Positions 16,549 to 24,952 of a DNA stretch of 64,000 nucleotides are shown here, piece by piece. Origin of the DNA: Micromonospora phaseoli. GTDB lineage: Bacteria > Actinomycetota > Actinomycetes > Mycobacteriales > Micromonosporaceae. The stretch's first letter is position 1. Each line of letters opens with the position of its first letter. The stretch is taken from assembly GCF_900109115.1 (NCBI RefSeq), contig NZ_FNYV01000003.1, positions 636,633 through 700,632 of the forward strand. Direction: 5' to 3'. The notes beneath the pieces are model-generated. The model was not told the DNA's origin and searched no databases. It saw only the letters and a program-made list of their open reading frames with translations. The translations under genes and the position numbers were made by a program.

Positions 16549-17556
16549 ATGGCGTTGCAGCTCGACACGCGAGGGCCGGCCACGCCGGCACCGCGTGACA
16601 CCCGCCCGTTCCGGGCCGGCCGGCTGAGCCGGATCGACACGAAGTACTCGCCCTACCTCTACATCGCACCGTTCTTCGTGATCTTCGCGATCTTCGGGGC
16701 GTGGCCGCTGGCGTACACCTTCTGGGTCTCGCTGCACGACTGGGACCTGCTCGGCAGCAATCCCACCTTCGTCGGCGTCGACAACTACACCCAGCTGCTG
16801 GCCGACAGCGACTTCTGGCACTCGGTGGTCAACACCCTCGGCATCTTCGTCATCAGCACCGTGCCGCAGCTGCTGCTGGCGCTCTGGCTGGCCAACATGC
16901 TCAACCGGCAGCTACGGCTGCGCACCGGCTGGCGGATGGCGGTGCTGGTGCCGAACGTCACCTCCACCGCCGCCGTGGCGATCGTCTTCGGAGTTCTCTT
17001 CGGCCGCGAGTTCGGCATGATCAACTGGATGCTCGATCTGGTCGGGATCGACGGCATCGAGTGGAAGTCCGACCGGTTCGCCTCCTGGGTGGCCATCTCG
17101 GCCATGGTCGACTGGCGATGGACCGGGTACAACGCCCTGATCTTCCTGGCCGCCATGCAGGCCATCCCCCGCGACCTCTACGAGGCCGCCGCCATCGACG
17201 GCGCCAACCGGGCCCGACAGTTCTGGACCATCACCGTGCCACTGCTCAAGCCCACGATCATCTTCTGCGTCATCATCTCCACCATCGGCGGGCTCCAACT
17301 GTTCACCGAGCCCCGGCTGTTCCACTCCGGCACCAACGCGATCCGGGGCGGGCCGATGCGCGAGTCGCAGACGATGACCATGTACATGTTCGAGAACGCC
17401 TTCGCGCCGTACTACAACTTCGGCTACGGCTCCGCGGTGGCCTGGCTGCTCTTCGCCCTGATCGCCATTGTGGCGGCGATCAACGTACTGATCATCCGCC
17501 GGCTCGGTGCCGGTGCCCGGCCGGACACCGGCAGGCGCAAGGGAGGTTCCCGATGA
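16549..17556 (+). CDS. cebF: ABC sugar transporter permease, MalF/CebF type
   Basis: The protein has 335 residues with about six membrane helices. The EAA loop that docks the ATPase is visible as YEAAAIDGANRARQFWTITVPLLKP. The N-terminal cytoplasmic tail is about 45 residues. ATG at 16549 follows GAAAGGAG. It lies 117 bp after the binding-protein gene. Its stop overlaps the ATG of a tiny frame formed by an inserted repeat before the next permease gene. Role: membrane subunit for uptake of oligosaccharide. Confidence 0.88.
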   Translation: MALQLDTRGPATPAPRDTRPFRAGRLSRIDTKYSPYLYIAPFFVIFAIFGAWPLAYTFWVSLHDWDLLGSNPTFVGVDNYTQLLADSDFWHSVVNTLGIFVISTVPQLLLALWLANMLNRQLRLRTGWRMAVLVPNVTSTAAVAIVFGVLFGREFGMINWMLDLVGIDGIEWKSDRFASWVAISAMVDWRWTGYNALIFLAAMQAIPRDLYEAAAIDGANRARQFWTITVPLLKPTIIFCVIISTIGGLQLFTEPRLFHSGTNAIRGGPMRESQTMTMYMFENAFAPYYNFGYGSAVAWLLFALIAIVAAINVLIIRRLGAGARPDTGRRKGGSR

Positions 17557-17638
17557 GCGAGCGCAGCGAGCGAATCATTCGGCTCAGTGCGGTGGTGCCT
17601 CGTCGCGGTGCCGAGCTAAGCGAGGTGACGCGATGAGC
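17551..17638 (+). repeat. 80-bp inserted repeat at the cebF/cebG junction, forming a coupled mini-frame
   Basis: The octamer CGATGAGC occurs at 17551-17558 and again at 17631-17638, bracketing 72 bp rich in GCGAGCGCAGCGAGCG. A 27-codon frame (17553-17636, beginning MSERSERIIRL) starts in an ATGA overlap with the cebF stop and ends in an ATGA overlap with the cebG start. The simplest reading is insertion of a repeat with an 8-bp duplication that left translational coupling intact. The short peptide is probably incidental. Confidence 0.65.
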
Positions 17639-18466
17639 CGGCTGTGGCGGGCGAGCCCGCTGACGTACTTCGCACTGATCGCCGCGACGGTCCTGTCGGT
17701 CTTCCCGATCTACTGGATGTTCGTGGTGGCCAGCCGCTCCAGTGACGCGATGGGACAGCTGCCGCCACCGATGACCCCCGGCGGCAACCTGGGCGCCAAC
17801 ATCTCCCGGCTCTTCGCCAACACCGACGCGTACTTCCTGACCGGCCTGATCAACTCGGCGATCGTGGCCATCACGGTCACCGTCTCGGTGGTGTTCTTCT
17901 CCACCCTGGCCGGATTCGCCTTCGCCAAGCTGCGCTTCCGGGGCCGCAACGGACTGCTGATGATCATCATTGCCACCATGATGGTGCCGACCCAACTCGG
18001 CATCATCCCGTTGTACATCCTGATGACGAAGCTGAACCTGAACGACCGGCTGCCCGCGGTGATCCTCCCGGCACTTGTCACCGGCTTCGGGGTGTTCATG
18101 ATGCGCCAGTACGCCGGCCAGGCGGTCAGCACCGAGCTGATCGAGGCGGCCCGGGTGGACGGCTGCGGCACCGCTCGGATCTACTGGAACGTGGTGCTGC
18201 CGGCGCTGCGGCCGGCCGCCGCCGTACTCGGCCTGCTCACCTTCATGACCACCTGGAACGACTTCCTCTGGCCGTACGCGGTACTCAACGACCCGGAGAA
18301 TCCCACCGTGCAACTGTCGTTGCGGGCCCTGTCCGACGGCTACTACCAGGACATGTCCCAGGTCTTCACCGGTACGGCCATCGCCACACTGCCCCTGTTG
18401 CTGGTATTCGTCCTGTTCGGCCGCCAGATCATCGGCGGGATCATGGAAGGTGCGGTCAAGGCGTGA
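17633..18466 (+). CDS. cebG: ABC sugar transporter permease, MalG/CebG type
   Basis: The protein has 277 residues and about six membrane helices. The EAA loop reads IEAARVDGCGTARIYWNVVLPALRPA. Conserved MalG elements include FPIYWMFVVASRS at the first helix and TFMTTWNDFLWPYAVL. It pairs with the preceding permease. Its GTGA junction (18463-18466) overlaps the start of the glucosidase gene, so translation is coupled. ATG at 17633 overlaps the stop of the mini-frame in the inserted repeat. Confidence 0.88.
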   Translation: MSRLWRASPLTYFALIAATVLSVFPIYWMFVVASRSSDAMGQLPPPMTPGGNLGANISRLFANTDAYFLTGLINSAIVAITVTVSVVFFSTLAGFAFAKLRFRGRNGLLMIIIATMMVPTQLGIIPLYILMTKLNLNDRLPAVILPALVTGFGVFMMRQYAGQAVSTELIEAARVDGCGTARIYWNVVLPALRPAAAVLGLLTFMTTWNDFLWPYAVLNDPENPTVQLSLRALSDGYYQDMSQVFTGTAIATLPLLLVFVLFGRQIIGGIMEGAVKA

Positions 18467-19836
18467 CTGAGCTCCGATTTCCCGACAATTTTCTCTGGGG
18501 TGCGGCCACGGCGGCGTACCAGATCGAGGGGGCGGCCCGCGACGACGGGCGCGGCAAATCGATCTGGGACACCTTCAGCCACACACCCGGCAGGGTGTAC
18601 GCGGGGCACACCGGCGACGTCGCCTGCGACCACTACCACCGGTACGCCGACGACATCGCGATGATGGCCGAGCTGGGGTTGCAGGCGTACCGCTTCTCGA
18701 CGTCCTGGCCCCGGATCCAGCCGGACGGCACCGGGCCGGTCAACCCGCGCGGCCTGGACTTCTACGACCGGCTGACCGACGCGGTGCTGGGCCGGGGCAT
18801 CGACCCGATCATCACCCTGTACCACTGGGACCTGCCGCAGAACCTGGAGGATCGGGGCGGCTGGACCAACCGGGACACCGCTGAGCACTTCGCCATCTAC
18901 GCCGCCGCCGTGTACGCCCGACTCGGTGACCGGATCGGCACCTGGACGACGCTCAACGAGCCGTGGTGCTCGGCGTACCTCGGCTACGGCAACGGGGTGC
19001 ACGCACCCGGGGTGCAGGATCCGGGCGCGGCCTTCAGCGCCGTACACCATCTGCTGCTCGCGCACGGCCTGGCGACCCAGGCGTTGCGCGCGGGCGGCGC
19101 CGGCCGGGTCGGCATCACCCTCAACCCCGCCGACGTACGCCCCGCCGACCCGAACAGCACGGCCGATGCCGCCGCGGCACGCCTGGTCGACGGCCTGCAC
19201 AACCGGATCTTCCTCGATCCGCTGCTGATCGGCGGATACCCGGACGACGTCCGGGAGCACGTTGCCCGGATCGTCGAGCCCACCTTCGTGCAGGACGACG
19301 ACGAGAAGATCATCGCCGCCCCGATCGACCTGCTGGGGATCAACTACTACGCGCCGACCTACGTCGCCGGGCGGCCGGACGGCGCCGGTGGCGGCGGCGC
19401 CTACCCCGGCACCGAGGGTGCGGTGCAGTTCCTGGCGCCGGTCGGTCCGCTGACCGACATGGGCTGGATGATCGAGCCGGCCGGGCTGACCCGACTGCTG
19501 GAGCGCATCGCCACCGACTATCCGGCGGTACCGCTGCTGATCACCGAGAACGGCGCCGCCTTCCCGGACAAGGCCGCCACGGACGTGACCAGCCCGGTGC
19601 AGGACACCGACCGGATCGCCTACCTCGACGGCCACCTGCGCGCGGCCCACGCGGCCATCGCCCGGGGCGTCGACCTGCGCGGCTATCTCGTATGGTCATT
19701 GCTTGACAACTTCGAGTGGGCCGAGGGGTACCGCAAGCGGTTCGGCATCGTGCACGTCGACTACCTCACCCAGCGGCGCACACCGAAGTCCAGCGCCCGG
19801 TGGTACCAGGAGGTGATCTCCCGGAACGGGCTGTGA
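18463..19836 (+). CDS. bglC: GH1 beta-glucosidase
   Basis: The protein has 457 residues, the normal GH1 length, with no signal peptide, so it acts in the cytoplasm on imported cello-oligosaccharides. The acid/base Glu166 lies in TLNEPW and the nucleophile Glu362 in ITENGAA. Other family elements are the N-terminal FLWGAATAAYQIEGA and the C-terminal WSLLDNFEWAEGYRKRFGI. GTG at 18463 overlaps the permease stop (GTGA). The regulator gene follows 19 bases after its stop. Gene order matches cebEFG-bglC of Streptomyces. Confidence 0.93.
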   Translation: MTELRFPDNFLWGAATAAYQIEGAARDDGRGKSIWDTFSHTPGRVYAGHTGDVACDHYHRYADDIAMMAELGLQAYRFSTSWPRIQPDGTGPVNPRGLDFYDRLTDAVLGRGIDPIITLYHWDLPQNLEDRGGWTNRDTAEHFAIYAAAVYARLGDRIGTWTTLNEPWCSAYLGYGNGVHAPGVQDPGAAFSAVHHLLLAHGLATQALRAGGAGRVGITLNPADVRPADPNSTADAAAARLVDGLHNRIFLDPLLIGGYPDDVREHVARIVEPTFVQDDDEKIIAAPIDLLGINYYAPTYVAGRPDGAGGGGAYPGTEGAVQFLAPVGPLTDMGWMIEPAGLTRLLERIATDYPAVPLLITENGAAFPDKAATDVTSPVQDTDRIAYLDGHLRAAHAAIARGVDLRGYLVWSLLDNFEWAEGYRKRFGIVHVDYLTQRRTPKSSARWYQEVISRNGL

Positions 19837-19855
19837 AGAGGTGGTGGTTACGCCG

Positions 19856-20863
19856 ATGACGGGGGCACAGCGGCCCACACTGGAGGCGGTGGCAAGACGG
19901 GCCGGAGTGTCCCGGGCCACCGTCTCCCGGGTGGTCAACGGGTCGACCACGGTCGCCGAGCCGATCCAGGAGGCGGTCCGCCAGGCGGTCGCCGAACTCG
20001 GGTACGTGCCGAACCTGGCCGCACGTACCCTCGTCACCCAGCGGACCGACTCGATCGCGCTGGTCATGCCCGAGGAAGCCACCCGGGTCTTCTCCGACGA
20101 CCAGGTCTTCCCCGGGATCATCCGGGGGGCCGCGCAGGAGCTGGAGGCCGCCGACAAGCAGCTGGTGCTGATGCTGGCCGGCTCACCGGCCGGGCACGAG
20201 CGGGTCGAGCGGTACACCACCGGCCGACACGTCGACGGGGTGCTGTTCGCCTCGCTGCACGGCGCCGACCCGCTGCCCGCCAGGCTGGCCGCGCTGGGCA
20301 TTCCGGTGGTGTGCAGTGGCCGCCCGCTCGACGGTGCGGACGTGCCGTACGTCGACGTCGACCAGGTCGGCGGGGTCACCCGGGCCGTTCGGCACCTGAT
20401 CGACAGTGGCCGGCGCCGGATCGCCACCATCGCCGGCCCACAGGACATGGTCGCCGGGATCGAACGGCTCACCGGTTACCGGGACACGGTGACCGCCGCC
20501 GGACTGCCCGAGATGATCGCGGTCGGCGACTTCACCCGCGAGTCCGGTGCGGCGGCGATGCGCCAACTGCTCGCCGCCCATCCCGACCTGGACGCCGTCT
20601 TCGCCGCGTCGGACCTGATGGCGCATGCCGCGATGCGCACGCTGCGCGAGGCCGGGCGGCGGGTGCCGGAGGACGTGGCGGTGATCGGCTTCGACGACAT
20701 CGAGACCGCCGCGTACACCGACCCGCCGCTGACCACCGTCCGGCAGCCGATCGTCGAACTCGGCCGGCAGGGCACCCGGCTGCTGCTCCGCCTCGCCGCC
20801 GGCGAGGCGGTCGAACCAGCCCTCATCCTCCCCACCGAATTGATCATCCGCGACTCCGCCTGA
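19856..20863 (+). CDS. cebR: LacI family transcriptional repressor (CebR type)
   Basis: The protein has 335 residues. The N-terminal LacI headpiece reads PTLEAVARRAGVSRATVSRVVNGSTTV, followed by the hinge and a periplasmic-binding-like effector domain (VDGVLFASLHGADPL, VPYVDVDQVGG, VIGFDDIETAAYTDPPLTTVRQP). ATG at 19856 follows GAGGTGGTGG by 9 bases; GTG at 19841 is the alternative. It is the last gene of the operon and would bind the two TGAGAGCGCTCTC operators, giving autoregulation. In Streptomyces cebR usually sits apart from or upstream of cebEFG, so the tail position is a variation. Its stop codon lies in a dispersed repeat. Confidence 0.88.
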   Translation: MTGAQRPTLEAVARRAGVSRATVSRVVNGSTTVAEPIQEAVRQAVAELGYVPNLAARTLVTQRTDSIALVMPEEATRVFSDDQVFPGIIRGAAQELEAADKQLVLMLAGSPAGHERVERYTTGRHVDGVLFASLHGADPLPARLAALGIPVVCSGRPLDGADVPYVDVDQVGGVTRAVRHLIDSGRRRIATIAGPQDMVAGIERLTGYRDTVTAAGLPEMIAVGDFTRESGAAAMRQLLAAHPDLDAVFAASDLMAHAAMRTLREAGRRVPEDVAVIGFDDIETAAYTDPPLTTVRQPIVELGRQGTRLLLRLAAGEAVEPALILPTELIIRDSA

Positions 20864-20922
20864 GGTGTAAGGAAGGGCCCCCTGTTAACGCCTCGCGTAG
20901 TAAAGGGGCCCCCTGTTAACAG
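20854..20922. repeat. Dispersed GGCCCCCTGTTAACGCC repeat, copy C
   Basis: The sequence from CCGCCTGAGGTG through GGCCCCCTGTTAACGCCTCGCGTA matches copy A after phoU over about 45 bp with one substitution, including the stop codon of the LacI-type gene. A second, partial unit (GGGGCCCCCTGTTAAC) lies at 20906-20921 in direct orientation. It probably acts as the operon terminator. Confidence 0.85.
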
Positions 20923-20976
20923 CAGCATCGGCTTATTTCGTGGCGATCGGCGGCCGGGCTGGCTAGCCTGCGGCGC

Positions 20977-21387
20977 ATGCCCGAACCCGTCCGGTTGCTG
21001 CCCGTACCCGCGCTCACCAGCGTCGCCCCGTACGCCTATCTGGCCAGCGTGGCACCCTCCGCCAGCCTCATCTTCACCGCTGGCGCCTGCCCGCTGGACG
21101 CCGAGGGGCGGACCGTCGCCCCCGGCGACCACGCGGCCCAGGCCCGGCAGGTGGTGGCCAACCTGGAGACCGCGTTGCGCGCCGCCGGCGCCACCCTCTC
21201 CGACGTGGTCAAGAGCACGGTGTACGTGGCTTCGTCGGAACGGGCCGATCTGCTCACCGTGTGGCAGGTGGTACGCGACGCCTTCGGCGACCACGACGCG
21301 CCCAGCACCCTGCTCGGGGTCGCCGTGCTCGGCTACCCCGACCAACTCGTCGAGGTCGAGGCGGTGGCCGCGGTATCGGCCCGCTGA
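20977..21387 (+). CDS. RidA family protein (YjgF/Rid)
   Basis: The protein has 136 residues with the Rid trimer fold. SLIFTAGACPLDAEGRTVAPGDHAAQARQVVANLETAL and LLGVAVLGYPDQLVEVEAVAAV are the conserved blocks. RidA proper uses an arginine in the C-terminal R-x-C/V-motif to hydrolyse enamines and imines; here the matching region reads PSTLLGVAVL without that arginine, so it is likely a non-RidA Rid subgroup. It lies alone between the sugar operon and the CBM gene. Substrate unknown. Confidence 0.8.
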   Translation: MPEPVRLLPVPALTSVAPYAYLASVAPSASLIFTAGACPLDAEGRTVAPGDHAAQARQVVANLETALRAAGATLSDVVKSTVYVASSERADLLTVWQVVRDAFGDHDAPSTLLGVAVLGYPDQLVEVEAVAAVSAR

Positions 21388-21631
21388 TCCAGGGCTGTGA
21401 TGTTCGGCATTTCATCCGTATTACGCCCCCGCCCCGCCCGACGCGGCCGGATCCTCCGAACAGGAGGCTGCCCCTGCCGTCGGGCCACGCTGACAGCGGT
21501 GGATCCCCTACATCGACCACCTCGTCACCGGTAGGGCCGTCGGCCCGGCGTTGTCCAGGCCCATATCCGGTATGTACCGTGGGGCGCGTCATGCGCAGGG
21601 TTCGTGGCTCGATCCGTGGGGGAGTCGAACG

Positions 21632-22408
21632 GTGCCCACCGAAGCAGTGTCCAACGTGGCCGATCCACACCCACGCTTCCCGGGTGCTGCACCGCAGCCG
21701 AATCGCTCGACCCGCGGCTGGCAGCTCACCGGAATCAGCACACTGGCCGGCGCGATAGCCCTGACCGCGATCGCGGTCCCGTCGTTGCTGGCCACGGAGG
21801 AGCAGCGGCCGGACGGGGTCGCCGTCCCCGCCGCCACGATCACCCCGACGGCGCCGGCGCCATCGGCCTCACCCAGCGCCCCTGCCACCTCGGCGGGCCC
21901 GACCAGGCAGAGCACCGGGCCGGCGTCGGATCCGAGTACGCCGGTCAGCGGTCCGGCCGCGAGCACGCCGGCCAGGCCGGCTCCGGCACCACCGCCAGCA
22001 TTGCCCTCCGGCACTCCGGGCCGCACCACCGAGCCTCCGTCGTTCCGCCCGGTCAGCGTGGAGGCCGAAGACCCGGGCAACGTGCTCAGCGAAGGGGCCG
22101 GCATCGCCACCTGCCCCACCTGCGAGGGCGGCGCCCGGGTCCGCTACATCGGCAGGCTGACGGCAAACCTCACGACGGCCGCCGCCGGCCGCCGCACGGT
22201 GACCGTCACGTACCAGGTCAAGGGGGACCGCAGCCTGATGATCTCGATCAACGGTGCGGCGCCGACCACCCACCGGCTCAGCGGGACCGACTGGGACACC
22301 CCCCGCACCTTCCGGTACACCGCGACCATCCCGGCCGGGCAGGTCAGCATGACCTTCTACAACGACACCGGCCCAGCCCCGGACATCGACAAGATCACCA
22401 TAAGCTGA
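21632..22408 (+). CDS. Secreted or membrane-anchored protein with CBM6/35-like domain
   Basis: The protein has 258 residues. One hydrophobic segment (about residues 28-50, GISTLAGAIALTAIAVPSLL) is a signal anchor. A long Pro/Ser/Thr/Ala linker follows (about 60-140). The C-terminal ~115 residues (VSVEAEDPGNVLSEGAGIATC...ISINGAAPTTHRLSG...FYNDTGPAPDIDKITIS) resemble the beta-sandwich of carbohydrate-binding modules 6/35; two cysteines in CPTC may pair. GTG at 21632 follows GGGGGAG. The kinase gene begins 9 bases after its stop, so it may be an extracytoplasmic ligand-binding partner of the sensor; that is inference. Confidence 0.7.
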   Translation: MPTEAVSNVADPHPRFPGAAPQPNRSTRGWQLTGISTLAGAIALTAIAVPSLLATEEQRPDGVAVPAATITPTAPAPSASPSAPATSAGPTRQSTGPASDPSTPVSGPAASTPARPAPAPPPALPSGTPGRTTEPPSFRPVSVEAEDPGNVLSEGAGIATCPTCEGGARVRYIGRLTANLTTAAAGRRTVTVTYQVKGDRSLMISINGAAPTTHRLSGTDWDTPRTFRYTATIPAGQVSMTFYNDTGPAPDIDKITIS

Positions 22409-22417
22409 TCCTGCCTG

Positions 22418-23617
22418 ATGAGCCGATTCGTCGCGTACGTAGCTCTCTGCCGGGCCATGCTGCTCGGCAGGTTAGCGCTAACACTGGCGGCGGTCGGCGT
22501 CGGTATCCGGCTCGCCGACGACCCCTGGCAAACCGTCGGCACCCTCTCGCTGATCACCATCGCCACCACCGTGCAGGTCACCGTGTTGAGCCGCTGGCCC
22601 AGCATCATCCGATGGCGGTTGGGCTTTCTGGTCGTCGACGCAGCCATCATGATCGCGGTACTGGTGCTCAGCCAGGGCAGCGTCGCCTTCTTCTGCTACG
22701 CCGCCGGCTTTGCCGCGCTCACCGGCGCGCTGCTGAGCACCCGCGCACTACCGCTCTGGATCGCCGACGCCGGTCTCGGGCTGGCCGTGGCGACGCATCT
22801 GCTCCGCACCGATCCGCCGGCGGACTCCGTCACCGCACCGTTCGTGCTGGCATTCCCGATGATGAACGTCGTCTTCGGGTACGGCGCTGCGGCCCTGACC
22901 GCGGCCCTGACCCGCTACCTCGACGCCACCGTCGCCGCGGTGGCCGGCGCGTACCACTCGGCGGCGGCCTCGGAGCGGGCGCGGTTGGCGCGCGAGCTGC
23001 ACGACTCGGTCGCGAAGACGCTGCGTGGTGTCTCGTTCGCCGCCATCGCCCTGCCCACCCTGCTACGCCGCCAGCCAGACCTGGCCGAGGAGCTCGCCAG
23101 CACCGTCTCCGCCGGTGCCGACACCGCGATCCGGGAGGCCCGCGAGCTGCTCACCGGGCTGCGCCGGGACCCGCTGGACCGGCCGCTCCCCGAGCATCTG
23201 CGGGAGCTGTGCCGGGACTGGACGCAGCGGGCCGGTACCCCGATGCAGCTCGACGTCGCCGACGTAGAGGAGCCGACCCCGGCGGCCCGGTACGAGTTGA
23301 CCCAGATCACCGCCGAAGCGTTGGAGAACGTCGCCCGGCACGCCGAGGCCACACTGGTCCGGGTGAGCCTGCGCGAATGGGAGGGGCACGTGGAGCTGAC
23401 CATCTCCGACGACGGTGCGGGTTTCGCACCGCCCGTCGAACTGACCGCGCTCTCCACCACGGGCAGCTTCGGCATCATCGGGATGACCGAGCGCGCTCAG
23501 GCGGTCGGCGGCACGTTGCGGCTCGACTCGCAGATCGGAACGGGCACCAGGGTGGTGGCACGGGTACCGCTTCCGGCCACCGCCACCATGGCCCCATCCG
23601 GCGGACGACGACCGTGA
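22418..23617 (+). CDS. NarL-type sensor histidine kinase
   Basis: The protein has 399 residues. Residues about 10-175 contain five to six membrane helices with little extracytoplasmic loop. The HisKA_3 domain has His195 in RARLARELHDSVAKTLRG, and the HATPase has ALENVARHAEA, ISDDGAGFAPP and GSFGIIGMTERAQAVGG. ATG at 22418 is 9 bases after the CBM gene. The stop overlaps the GTG of the response regulator (GTGA). The cluster resembles membrane-stress or cell-wall sensing systems, but the signal is unknown. Confidence 0.88.
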   Translation: MSRFVAYVALCRAMLLGRLALTLAAVGVGIRLADDPWQTVGTLSLITIATTVQVTVLSRWPSIIRWRLGFLVVDAAIMIAVLVLSQGSVAFFCYAAGFAALTGALLSTRALPLWIADAGLGLAVATHLLRTDPPADSVTAPFVLAFPMMNVVFGYGAAALTAALTRYLDATVAAVAGAYHSAAASERARLARELHDSVAKTLRGVSFAAIALPTLLRRQPDLAEELASTVSAGADTAIREARELLTGLRRDPLDRPLPEHLRELCRDWTQRAGTPMQLDVADVEEPTPAARYELTQITAEALENVARHAEATLVRVSLREWEGHVELTISDDGAGFAPPVELTALSTTGSFGIIGMTERAQAVGGTLRLDSQIGTGTRVVARVPLPATATMAPSGGRRP

Positions 23618-24273
23618 TCGAAGTCATGATCGTCGATGACAATCCCATCGTCCGGATGGCCCTGCGCGGCTATCTCGCCAGCGCCGAGGACGTGACCGTG
23701 GTCGGTGAGGCACCCGACGGACGGAGCGCGGTGACCATGGCAGCGCGGCTCCGCCCGGACGTGACCCTGCTGGACCACCGGATGCCGATCGCCGACGGGC
23801 TCAGCGTGGTCAGCCAGCTCACAGAACACTCGCGCATCCTCGTCCTGACCAGCGACGACGCCGACGAGCTGATCGCCGGGATGCTCCGCGGTGGAGCCCG
23901 CGGCTATCTGGTGCACGGTGAGTTCGACCCGGCCGAGTTGCTGCGCGCGGTCCGGGCCGTGGCCAGCGGACAGGGCTGGCTCTCGCCGCGCAGCGCCTCG
24001 GTCACCATCTCGGTACTCCGCGAACAGGCCGCCCGCGACGAGCAGGACGCGGAACGGATGCAGCACGCCCAGGCCCGGCGTGCCGGCTTCGGGCTGACCC
24101 CGCGCGAGCAGGAAGTGATGGCGCTGCTCTGCGCCGGGAACTCGAACGCGGCGATCGCCCGCCGCCTGCTGTTGACCGAGAAGACAGTGAAGAACCATCT
24201 CGCGAACATCTTCACCAAGTTGCACGCCACCAACCGCACCGAAGCGGTGGTGCGCTGGACGGGCCGCCAGTAG
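23614..24273 (+). CDS. NarL/LuxR-type response regulator
   Basis: The protein has 219 residues. Its receiver begins MIEVMIVDDNPIVRMALRGYL, with acidic pair Asp8/Asp9 and phospho-acceptor Asp54 in VTLLDHRMPIADG. The LuxR HTH at about 155-215 reads LTPREQEVMALLCAGNSNAAIARRLLLTEKTVKNHLANIFTKL, in a form able to bind DNA. GTG at 23614 overlaps the kinase stop. Its receiver C-terminal part (RGYLVHGEFDPAELLRAVRAVASGQGWLSP) closely matches the degenerate receiver gene that follows. Confidence 0.9.
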   Translation: MIEVMIVDDNPIVRMALRGYLASAEDVTVVGEAPDGRSAVTMAARLRPDVTLLDHRMPIADGLSVVSQLTEHSRILVLTSDDADELIAGMLRGGARGYLVHGEFDPAELLRAVRAVASGQGWLSPRSASVTISVLREQAARDEQDAERMQHAQARRAGFGLTPREQEVMALLCAGNSNAAIARRLLLTEKTVKNHLANIFTKLHATNRTEAVVRWTGRQ

Positions 24274-24335
24274 GCCCACAAATATCGCCCATCCGGTGTC
24301 CGCCGGCTGAACGTCGTGGGGTACGCCGCCGTCGT

Positions 24336-24947
24336 ATGGACGACGGGCCCTTCCGCCCGGCAACATCGCCCGGATGGGGTAGCCATGAGGGAGCGATCGG
24401 CGACCGGCCGATGAGGGACGCCAGGAACCAGCCAGGTAGCCACACCGGCCGCGACACCGAGCTGGTCACCGCGCTGATCGCCCATCCCGGCGCGGCGGAA
24501 CGGGCCACGCTCGGCGCGGCCCTCGACTCCGACGAGCGGATCCGGGTCGTCGCCGGTGCCGGTGCCGGCGACAGCGACGCCGCGATGACCCTGACGCGCC
24601 AGCTGCGCCCCAGCGTGGTCCTGCTGGACGACCGGGTCACCGCGCCCGGGGACCGGGAGTTGGTCCGGACGCTGGCCCGATGGTCCCAAGTGATCATCTT
24701 GACCGCCGCCACCGAATGCCCGGCGATCACCGCGCTGCTCCGCGACCCGGTGCGCGGCTGTCTGGTGTACGGCCAGTTCGAGGCCGCCGACCTGCGCGGT
24801 GCCGTCCGCGCGGTCGCTGCCGGACTGGGCTGGCTCTCACCGGTGGCGGTCGCCGCCGCGAGCTGGCAGCTGCGCGGCGGTCGGCGGACGACTGCCGCGA
24901 CCCTCACCAACTGCGGTGACCCTCGCGGACCGGCCGGTCACGGGTGA
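24336..24947 (+). CDS. Degenerate receiver-only protein, paralogue of the upstream response regulator
   Basis: At most 203 residues. The segment GCLVYGQFEAADLRGAVRAVAAGLGWLSP is clearly paralogous to the upstream regulator, and an Asp remains at the phosphorylation position (VVLLDDR, Asp98). The acidic pair is absent: ALIAHPGAAERATLGAAL replaces MIVDDNPIVRMALRGYL. The frame ends shortly after the receiver, so there is no HTH. It may be a decaying duplicate or a phosphorylation-independent regulator. The start is uncertain; ATG at 24411 removes a 25-residue unconserved N-terminus. Confidence 0.6.
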   Translation: MDDGPFRPATSPGWGSHEGAIGDRPMRDARNQPGSHTGRDTELVTALIAHPGAAERATLGAALDSDERIRVVAGAGAGDSDAAMTLTRQLRPSVVLLDDRVTAPGDRELVRTLARWSQVIILTAATECPAITALLRDPVRGCLVYGQFEAADLRGAVRAVAAGLGWLSPVAVAAASWQLRGGRRTTAATLTNCGDPRGPAGHG

Positions 24948-24952
24948 GGCGG

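Noticed and set aside
15118..16821. A 567-residue minus-strand frame opposite the binding-protein gene
   Set aside because: It is the complement of a strongly codon-biased gene, with no recognisable domain; the plus-strand lipoprotein and its operator explain the region.
17553..17636. The 27-codon MSERSER frame as a functional peptide gene
   Set aside because: The sequence is repeat-derived and its boundaries coincide with the 8-bp duplication; it is reported as part of a repeat, not as a gene.
21604..24273. An 889-residue plus-strand frame running into the response regulator
   Set aside because: Its first 670 codons are Arg/His/Gly-rich and overlap the CBM and kinase genes in another frame; only the last 219 residues form a protein family.
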